A DNA stretch of 6,707 bases from Fidelibacterota bacterium REDSEA-S14_B6 (lineage in GTDB: Bacteria; Fidelibacterota; Marinisomatia; Marinisomatales; S15-B10), in the NCBI GenBank assembly GCA_001626655.1, contig LUOC01000142.1, forward strand, positions 1 through 6,707. The letters run 5' to 3'. The notes beneath the pieces are model-generated. The model had not been told where the DNA came from and did not search any database. It saw nothing but the letters and a program-made list of their open reading frames with translations. Positions 1-4,579 of this stretch are shown piece by piece; position 1 is the first letter of the stretch, and every line of letters begins with the position of its first letter. The position numbers and the translations under genes were made by a program.

Positions 1-13
1 GTATAAGAGACAG
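1..13 (+). other. Residual Tn5/Nextera mosaic-end adapter at contig edge
   Basis: The first 13 bases, GTATAAGAGACAG, equal the last 13 bases of the 19-base hyperactive Tn5 mosaic end (AGATGTGTATAAGAGACAG) used in tagmentation libraries. They sit exactly at the window edge, where an untrimmed read end would leave them. Genomic sequence therefore most likely starts at base 14. The reading frame of the upstream permease runs through these bases without a stop, but its first residues (I-R-D and part of the next codon) would be artefactual. An actual Tn5 or IS50 end is much less likely because no transposase or flanking element is seen. Confidence 0.9.
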
Positions 14-185
14 TCTCTCGATTCCGGACGAGATCTATTTCATGAGTGATCTTCCCATCACCTTTGCACCTGCACATGTGGTGACCGTCGCTCTGTTCGG
101 TCTTTTTGCAGCGGTGATGGCGAGTATGTATCCGGCGTGGAAGGCGTCGGGGATAGAGCCGGCTCAGGCTGTGAGGTACGAATGA
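3..185 (+). CDS. LolC/LolE-family lipoprotein-releasing ABC permease, C-terminal fragment (5' truncated)
   Basis: This is the C-terminal end of an inner-membrane permease of the LolC/LolE (FtsX-like) family, which with LolD extracts outer-membrane lipoproteins from the inner membrane. About 56 genuine residues remain. They contain the family's periplasmic IPDEIYFMSDLP segment (compare LP-x-x-[IV]-Y-F/Y...LP in LolC/E), one last membrane helix (VVTVALFGLFAAVMASM), and the diagnostic cytosolic tail YPAWKASGIEPAQAVRYE ending in TGA at 183-185. The same pattern recurs at the C-terminus of the next gene (LPEAIYFVHSLP...PSREARKLIPTEAIQFEK), so the two are paralogous permease subunits, as in LolC and LolE. 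Whether this one is functionally the C or the E subunit cannot be told from the fragment. The 5' part is missing because the contig starts here, and bases 1-13 look like adapter. Confidence 0.85.
   Translation: MRDSLSIPDEIYFMSDLPITFAPAHVVTVALFGLFAAVMASMYPAWKASGIEPAQAVRYE
173..176 (+). promoter_or_regulatory. Shine-Dalgarno for the second Lol permease
   Basis: GAGG lies inside the last codons of the upstream permease, five bases before the ATG at 182. It supports 182 as the start over the more upstream in-frame ATG at 137. The start overlaps the preceding stop (ATGA), which is typical of translational coupling. Confidence 0.6.
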
Positions 186-1384
186 TCGGCTTCGAAGGGT
201 GGATGGCCGGACGGATGCTCTTCTCCCGTAAGAAAGTGGGACTCATCTCCTGGAGCGGCATCATATCAATTCTCGGTGTTGCGACAGGCTGTTTTGCCCT
301 TATAGTCTCTGTCGCCATTCTGAACGGGTTTGAACAGGAGGTCCGCAACAAGGTGGTCGGCTTTGAGACCGATCTGCGAATTACGGCAAGGGACTCTGAA
401 ATTGATATGGAAAAGTTCGCCGCTCTGGAATCCGAGCCGGGAATCGCTGCCCACTCTCCTTTCCTCGAGAGGAAGGCTGTGGCGATCTCGCCGAACGATC
501 GATCACTGGTTAAGGTTAAAGCGGTGGAGATAGGAAGCCTTAGTGATGTTTACAAGATTGAAGGGATCGAGGTGAGTGAATCGGTTGACAGGAGAGCGCC
601 GGTCTACGTCGGCGAGGGAATTGCCAATAGGTTGGGAGTTCAGGAAAATGACCGCCTCCGGTTGATGAATCCACTTGACAATCAGCTCTACCTCGGGATG
701 CCGTCGGTGCTTGACGCCCGAGTTGCCGGCGTCTTTGAAACGCGAATTTTGGACTTCGATCAGACTTATGTTTTTGTCCCTCTCACATCGGGGCAGGCGC
801 TCTTCAAGGCGACAGGAGACGTCGACGGCATAGATCTTCGATTGACTGACGACGCTGACAAGGCGCAACTGAGGGAGACTGTTATTTCAGTTCTTGGAGG
901 GGATGTTGCTGTTTCAGGATGGGAAGAGATGCACCAGACACTGTTTCAGGCGATGAAGATGGAAAAGCTCGGCACTGTTGTTGTCTTGAGCCTGATTGTA
1001 ATCGTGGCATGTTTCAACATCGCTTCCACACTGACGATGCTTGTGATGGAAAAGATCAGAGAAGTGGGGATACTGAAGGCGATCGGTTTTTCAAGATCGA
1101 AGATTTCGACACTTTTCCGCCTGCAGGGCATTCTCATCGGCGGGATCGGACTGGCGCTTGGAACAGGCTTGGGGCTCCTATTTGTGTCGGGGCAGGAGCG
1201 CCTCGGCTTCATTCGTCTGCCGGAGGCGATCTACTTTGTGCACTCGCTCCCCGTGGCCATAACTTCAGGCGACGTTGCAGCGATTGTCCTTATCGGCGTG
1301 ATTGTGATTTTTCTGGCCATCCATTTCCCCAGCAGGGAAGCGAGAAAACTGATTCCCACCGAAGCTATTCAATTCGAGAAATGA
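182..1384 (+). CDS. LolC/LolE-family lipoprotein-releasing ABC permease
   Basis: This 400-residue inner-membrane permease would pair with the upstream paralogue and LolD to release lipoproteins from the inner membrane to a periplasmic carrier. The length is usual for the family (about 400). The order is classic MacB/FtsX-like: short cytosolic N-terminus, TM1 at about residues 22-46 (ISWSGIISILGVATG...), NGFEQEVRNKV just after it, a large periplasmic domain at about 47-260, then TM2 about 263-288 (VACFNIASTLTMLVMEK), a cytosolic coupling segment (EKIREVGILKAIGFSRSKI, about 289-308), TM3 about 312-335, TM4 about 364-382, and a basic tail ending EAIQFEK. The FNIASTLTMLVMEK and GILKAIG stretches are hallmark LolC/E motifs. 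I chose ATG 182 because the homology begins here (GFEGWMAGRMLFSRKK), it has GAGG upstream, and it overlaps the previous stop as ATGA. Starting at ATG 137 would add 15 unrelated residues. Its TGA overlaps the lolD start, again as ATGA, so the three genes look like one operon. Confidence 0.9.
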   Translation: MIGFEGWMAGRMLFSRKKVGLISWSGIISILGVATGCFALIVSVAILNGFEQEVRNKVVGFETDLRITARDSEIDMEKFAALESEPGIAAHSPFLERKAVAISPNDRSLVKVKAVEIGSLSDVYKIEGIEVSESVDRRAPVYVGEGIANRLGVQENDRLRLMNPLDNQLYLGMPSVLDARVAGVFETRILDFDQTYVFVPLTSGQALFKATGDVDGIDLRLTDDADKAQLRETVISVLGGDVAVSGWEEMHQTLFQAMKMEKLGTVVVLSLIVIVACFNIASTLTMLVMEKIREVGILKAIGFSRSKISTLFRLQGILIGGIGLALGTGLGLLFVSGQERLGFIRLPEAIYFVHSLPVAITSGDVAAIVLIGVIVIFLAIHFPSREARKLIPTEAIQFEK

Positions 1385-2001
1385 TCTTAAAAGCGACAGA
1401 CATCCGAAAGAGTTACCCCACTTCCACCGGCTCTCTGGAAGTCTTGAAAGGATTGAATCTGTCGATGGAGGCGGGTGAACTAATATCCATCACCGGCCCC
1501 TCGGGATGCGGGAAGTCGACTCTCCTCAATATTCTCGGCACCCTTGACCAACCCGATTCCGGCTCTCTAAAGATTGCCGGTCAAGCGGTGGCAGACTTGG
1601 ATGACGAACAACTATCGCGACTGAGAAGTGAATCTATCGGATTTGTATTCCAGTTTCACCATCTGCTTCCGGAATTCTCAGTTCTGGAGAACTTGATAAT
1701 TCCCCAAAGACTGCTGGAGAAGGACGAGCGGACTGCACGCATGAGGGCCGTTGAGCTGTTGGAGAGGGTCGGTCTTTCGGAGAGAGCTGATCACCGCCCG
1801 GGAGCTGTTTCCGGCGGGGAACGCCAGCGTGTGGCTGTCTTGAGAGCGCTCGTAAATCAGCCGGCGGTCGTGCTGGCCGATGAACCGACAGGAAACCTCG
1901 ACGTTGACGCCGCTTCGAAACTGATGGAAATGATTCAATCTCTTGCCGCCGATTTCGGTCAGGCGTTCCTGGGCCTGCTCACAACTTCGCTTGAAAAGTG
2001 A
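1381..2001 (+). CDS. lolD: LolD-type ABC transporter ATPase, C-terminally truncated
   Basis: This is the cytosolic ATP-hydrolysing subunit that drives the adjacent Lol permeases. It has 206 residues, against about 220-235 for usual LolD. Visible motifs: Walker A GPSGCGKST (39-47), Q-loop in the LolD-typical FVFQFHHLLPEFSVLEN (88-104; Gln91), signature SGGERQR (144-150), Walker B VVLADEP (163-169) and D-loop GNLD (171-174). The signature is followed by VAVLRAL where the family usually has VAIARAL. The protein then ends with FGQAFLGLLTTSLEK and TGA, where homologues continue with an FL-x-VTH-[DN] H-loop, a helix and a short strand with a D/N-G. The switch histidine is therefore absent in frame. 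The bases CTCACAAC at 1978-1985 would read as a His-Asn in another frame, hinting at a frameshift. The start at ATG 1381 overlaps the permease stop (ATGA). An in-frame upstream extension to 919 lies inside the permease gene and is not used. FtsE or MacB ATPases are alternatives by fold, but the Q-loop wording and context favour LolD. Confidence 0.85.
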   Translation: MILKATDIRKSYPTSTGSLEVLKGLNLSMEAGELISITGPSGCGKSTLLNILGTLDQPDSGSLKIAGQAVADLDDEQLSRLRSESIGFVFQFHHLLPEFSVLENLIIPQRLLEKDERTARMRAVELLERVGLSERADHRPGAVSGGERQRVAVLRALVNQPAVVLADEPTGNLDVDAASKLMEMIQSLAADFGQAFLGLLTTSLEK

Positions 2002-2048
2002 GTTGATTGGGGCGCACAGGAAAAGTAAATTTGATCAACTCGCGTTAG
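1974..2048 (+). pseudogene. Possible out-of-frame remnant of the LolD C-terminus
   Basis: Between the LolD stop and clpC there are 51 bases with no clear promoter or hairpin. In the frame containing CAC at 1980-1982 the reading is P-A-H-N-F-A-stop-K-V-S-stop-L-G-R-T-G-K-V-N-L-I-N-S-R-stop (TAG 2046-2048). This looks like a shortened version of the family's (T)HN-x-x-LA...(D)R...L...(D)G-K-[VI] tail, broken by two stops, as if several small deletions had hit it. A second frame is open right up to TGA 2054-2056, which would overlap the clpC ATG as ATGA, but its translation does not look like LolD. The assignment is inference only. Confidence 0.3.
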
Positions 2049-2052
2049 CCTC

Positions 2053-4455
2053 ATGAAAGAGAATTTCTCCAAACGGGTCCAGACAACCATGAAGTACGCC
2101 AAGGAGGAGGCGATACAGCTTGGCCACAGCTATGTCGGTTCTGAGCATCTGCTTCTCGGCATCCTTCGGGAAGGGTCGGGCCGCGCCGTCGATATTCTTG
2201 AAGAATTGGGCTGTGATCTGGAAGAGCTTCGCCTGATGATCGAGGATATGGTCAAGCCGGCGGGAGGGACCATGACCCTCGGGCACCTGCCGTTAACGAG
2301 ACGGGCGGAGCGGATTCTGCGGAACACATTTACAGAGGCTTCCAACCTTAACGCCAGCATTGCCGACGATTATCACCTCCTCCTCGCGATGTTGCAGGAG
2401 ACTGAAGGGGTCGCCTTCGAAGTGCTGACAGCGTTCGAAATCGATTACTCCTCCGTCCTCGAACTGCTGAAGGAAGACGGTGGAACTCCCGAATCGTCAG
2501 CCCCAAAAAGCGCCCCCGCCGCGAAGAAGAGCAAGACGCCGGCGTTGGATCATTTCAGTCGCGACATAACAGAGCTGGCTCGAAACGGCAAGCTCGATCC
2601 CGTCATCGGCCGCCGGAACGAAATTGAAAGAGTTGCACAAATCCTATGCCGCCGGAAGAAGAACAATCCCGTGCTGATCGGCGAGCCGGGGGTGGGGAAA
2701 ACTGCCATCGCCGAGGGCCTCGCCCAGCGGATTATTGAACGGGACGTCCCGCGCCTTCTTCACAGTAAGCGGATTGTCGCTCTCGATCTGGCGGGAATCG
2801 TGGCCGGCACCAAGTACCGGGGCCAGTTCGAAGAGCGAATGAAGGCGATCATGACAGAGCTCGAGGGGGCTCAGAATATTATTCTTTTTATAGATGAACT
2901 TCATACCATCGTCGGGGCCGGGAGCGCTTCCGGCTCGCTGGACGCCTCCAACATGTTCAAACCAGCGTTGTCCAGAGGTGAGATTCACTGCATCGGCGCA
3001 ACCACCCTGGACGAATACCGGAAACACATCGAAAAGGACGGCGCCCTGGAAAGGCGGTTCCAGAAAGTGACCGTGAGCCCGCCCACCATCGAAGAATCGG
3101 TCTCGATTCTGAAGTATCTTCCCGATAAAGCTATCGATGTCCTCGATGAAGCGGGGGCGAGGCTTCATCTTCAGAACCTGAGCGTGCCTGATGAAGTGGT
3201 GGAATTGGAACTTGAGATTGAGCAGATACGATCTGAGAAGGACGCGGTGGTCTCCAGCCAGCAGTTTGAGAAAGCGGCCAGTCTCCGAGACAAAGAGCGA
3301 GTGCTGCTGAAGTCACTGGAGTCGGCCCAGAAAAACTGGGCGAACGAGGAGACGAAACACGCTCCCACCGTCACCGAAAAAGATATAGCCGATGTCGTCT
3401 CCATGATGACCGGCATTCCGATCTCGGAGGTTGCCGAGAAGGAGTCTGAAAAACTCCTCAAGATGGGTGAGAGCCTCAAGGAGTTTATCGTCGGCCAGGA
3501 CACTGCCATCAATACGCTCGCCAAGGCGATTCAGCGGGCGAGGGCGGGACTGAAGAATCCACGCCGTCCCATCGGGGCATTTCTGTTTCTCGGGCCGACG
3601 GGCGTTGGAAAAACCGAGACGGCGAAAGTCTTAGCCAAACATCTCTTCGCCCATGACGAATCACTCGTCAAGATTGATATGTCAGAATACATGGAGCGGT
3701 TTGCCGTCTCCCGCCTCATCGGCGCGCCGCCGGGATATATCGGGTACGAAGAGGGGGGAGAACTGACCGAACGCGTCCGGCGAAACCCCTATTCGGTCAT
3801 CCTTCTTGATGAGATTGAAAAAGCCCACGGCGATGTGTTTAACCTGCTCCTGCAGCTTCTCGATGAGGGGATGCTCACCGACAGTATGGGCCGGAGAGTC
3901 GATTTCAGGAACACTATAATAATTCTGACATCGAATATTGGTACACGCGATTTTGGTAAAGTGGGCACTTACGGTTTCGGCGATTCGTCCAGAGATTCGA
4001 CCTTCGAATCGATGAAAGATCGTGTCTTGGAAAAGGTAGATGATCTCTTCAATCCCGAGTTCGTGAACCGATTGGACGAATCTATCGTTTTCAAACCGCT
4101 GGGGAAACAGAGCGTACTGAAGATCATTGATCTACAGCTTGTGGACCTTGTGGAAAACCTGAAAGCGAAGAAGATGAAGCTCCACGTCACTGCGGTGGCG
4201 AAGCGGCTTCTGCTCGATCGCGGCTTTAGCGATGAATTCGGCGCCAGACCGATGCGGCGGGAGATTCAGTCCTCCATCGAGGCGCCGCTGTCTGAATCGA
4301 TTCTCGAAGGACGGTTCGCTGAAGGCGATACGGTGAAAGTGGACGTGAAAAAGGGCGCCATTCACATTATTAAACCTCGCAAGAGAGCAAAAAAACGGGA
4401 AACGACCGCCGCCAAAACCCCTCGGAAAAGAACGAAAACTGACAATAAGTCATAA
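2053..4455 (+). CDS. clpC: ClpC-type AAA+ unfoldase with an in-frame gap in the first ATPase module
   Basis: This is a cytosolic hexameric Hsp100 that unfolds proteins and feeds them to ClpP. It has 800 residues; homologues usually have about 810-850. In order: two Clp-N repeats (about 4-67 and 78-140), a Ser/Ala/Lys/Pro linker (about 143-165), AAA+ D1 with Walker A GEPGVGKT (210-217), Walker B ILFIDE (277-282) and ERRF arginine-finger region (333-336), a UVR-like coiled-coil middle domain (QQFEKAASLRDKE, 403-415), AAA+ D2 with Walker A GPTGVGKT (514-521), Walker B VILLDE (582-587), sensor-1 TSN (626-628), arginine finger in FVNRLDE (Arg673) and sensor-2 GARPMRR (730-736). The UVR-bearing middle domain marks ClpC and not ClpA or ClpB. 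Odd points: about 33 family residues are missing between SILK (354) and YLPDKAID (355); the ClpP-docking loop reads TYGFG (639-643) where [LIV]GF is usual; and the tail (774-800) is very basic. The start at ATG 2053 matches the family N-terminus (FSKRVQ...A-x-EEA-x-x-LGH) but has no evident Shine-Dalgarno, so it may depend on coupling to lolD. Confidence 0.92.
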   Translation: MKENFSKRVQTTMKYAKEEAIQLGHSYVGSEHLLLGILREGSGRAVDILEELGCDLEELRLMIEDMVKPAGGTMTLGHLPLTRRAERILRNTFTEASNLNASIADDYHLLLAMLQETEGVAFEVLTAFEIDYSSVLELLKEDGGTPESSAPKSAPAAKKSKTPALDHFSRDITELARNGKLDPVIGRRNEIERVAQILCRRKKNNPVLIGEPGVGKTAIAEGLAQRIIERDVPRLLHSKRIVALDLAGIVAGTKYRGQFEERMKAIMTELEGAQNIILFIDELHTIVGAGSASGSLDASNMFKPALSRGEIHCIGATTLDEYRKHIEKDGALERRFQKVTVSPPTIEESVSILKYLPDKAIDVLDEAGARLHLQNLSVPDEVVELELEIEQIRSEKDAVVSSQQFEKAASLRDKERVLLKSLESAQKNWANEETKHAPTVTEKDIADVVSMMTGIPISEVAEKESEKLLKMGESLKEFIVGQDTAINTLAKAIQRARAGLKNPRRPIGAFLFLGPTGVGKTETAKVLAKHLFAHDESLVKIDMSEYMERFAVSRLIGAPPGYIGYEEGGELTERVRRNPYSVILLDEIEKAHGDVFNLLLQLLDEGMLTDSMGRRVDFRNTIIILTSNIGTRDFGKVGTYGFGDSSRDSTFESMKDRVLEKVDDLFNPEFVNRLDESIVFKPLGKQSVLKIIDLQLVDLVENLKAKKMKLHVTAVAKRLLLDRGFSDEFGARPMRREIQSSIEAPLSESILEGRFAEGDTVKVDVKKGAIHIIKPRKRAKKRETTAAKTPRKRTKTDNKS

Positions 4456-4509
4456 TCTTTCTCCGTCGTTTTTCAGCTATAACTGACATTTCCGCCTGAT
4501 TCTCACCGT

Positions 4510-4528
4510 TGGCACACTATTTGTGCTA
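4510..4528 (+). promoter_or_regulatory. Imperfect palindrome / sigma-54-like motif upstream of dnaK
   Basis: TGGCAC (4510-4515) and GTGCTA (4523-4528) are complementary arms with one mismatch (a G-T pair), separated by seven bases. This could be a repressor operator; the left side TTGGCACAC matches the CIRCE half-site TTAGCACTC at 7 of 9 positions, but the spacing is wrong for CIRCE. The same bases also fit a sigma-54 promoter: TGGCAC and TTG at exactly the -24/-12 spacing (TGGCAC-N5-TTG), with T where the -12 GC should have C. The centre lies about 60 bases before the dnaK ATG. Which reading is right, if either, is undecided. Confidence 0.35.
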
Positions 4529-4564
4529 CGGAGAGTGAATCTTTCAACAACAGATATTTGTCTC

Positions 4565-4570
4565 GAGGAG
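4565..4570 (+). promoter_or_regulatory. dnaK Shine-Dalgarno
   Basis: GAGGAG lies nine bases before ATG 4580. It fixes the dnaK start there and not at the in-frame GTG at 4523, which would add 19 residues unrelated to DnaK. Confidence 0.8.
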
Positions 4571-4579
4571 TCTAGAATT

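Larger units (their letters stand above)
4456..4579 (+). promoter_or_regulatory. clpC-dnaK intergenic region, probable dnaK control region
   Basis: There are 124 bases between the clpC stop and the dnaK start. I see no hairpin followed by a T-run, so clpC transcripts may read into dnaK. A TATAAC hexamer at 4478-4483 could be a -10 element, but its -35 is poor. A dyad at 4510-4528 is described separately. No full CIRCE element (TTAGCACTC-N9-GAGTGCTAA) is present. Confidence 0.45.

Noticed and set aside
137..181. In-frame upstream ATG for the second permease
   Set aside because: It would add 15 residues encoded within the other permease's conserved tail; the family N-terminus, GAGG and ATGA overlap all point to 182.
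919..1380. Long in-frame extension of LolD upstream of 1381
   Set aside because: The extra 154 codons read out of frame through the permease's conserved TM2-TM4 region and resemble nothing; LolD homology starts at 1381.
2644..3168. 174-codon open frame antisense to clpC
   Set aside because: It lies wholly opposite conserved AAA+ coding sequence, with no recognisable domain.
4509..4529. Canonical CIRCE element before dnaK
   Set aside because: The half-sites are imperfect and separated by 3 bases when aligned to the 9-base halves, whereas CIRCE has 9 between halves; kept only as an unspecified dyad.
4461..4534. Seven-base complementarity (TCTCCGT / ACGGAGA) spanning the clpC-dnaK gap
   Set aside because: Arms are about 60 bases apart and short; no convincing RNA fold, no riboswitch or leader signature.
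4553..4560. Bacteroidota-type -7 box (TAnnTTTG), GATATTTG
   Set aside because: 7 of 8 matches, but no TTTG -33 box at the required distance; it would leave only a very short leader containing the Shine-Dalgarno.
4523..4579. GTG start 19 codons upstream of dnaK
   Set aside because: The translation is not DnaK-like, and a good Shine-Dalgarno and the conserved MSKIIGIDLGTT start lie at 4580.
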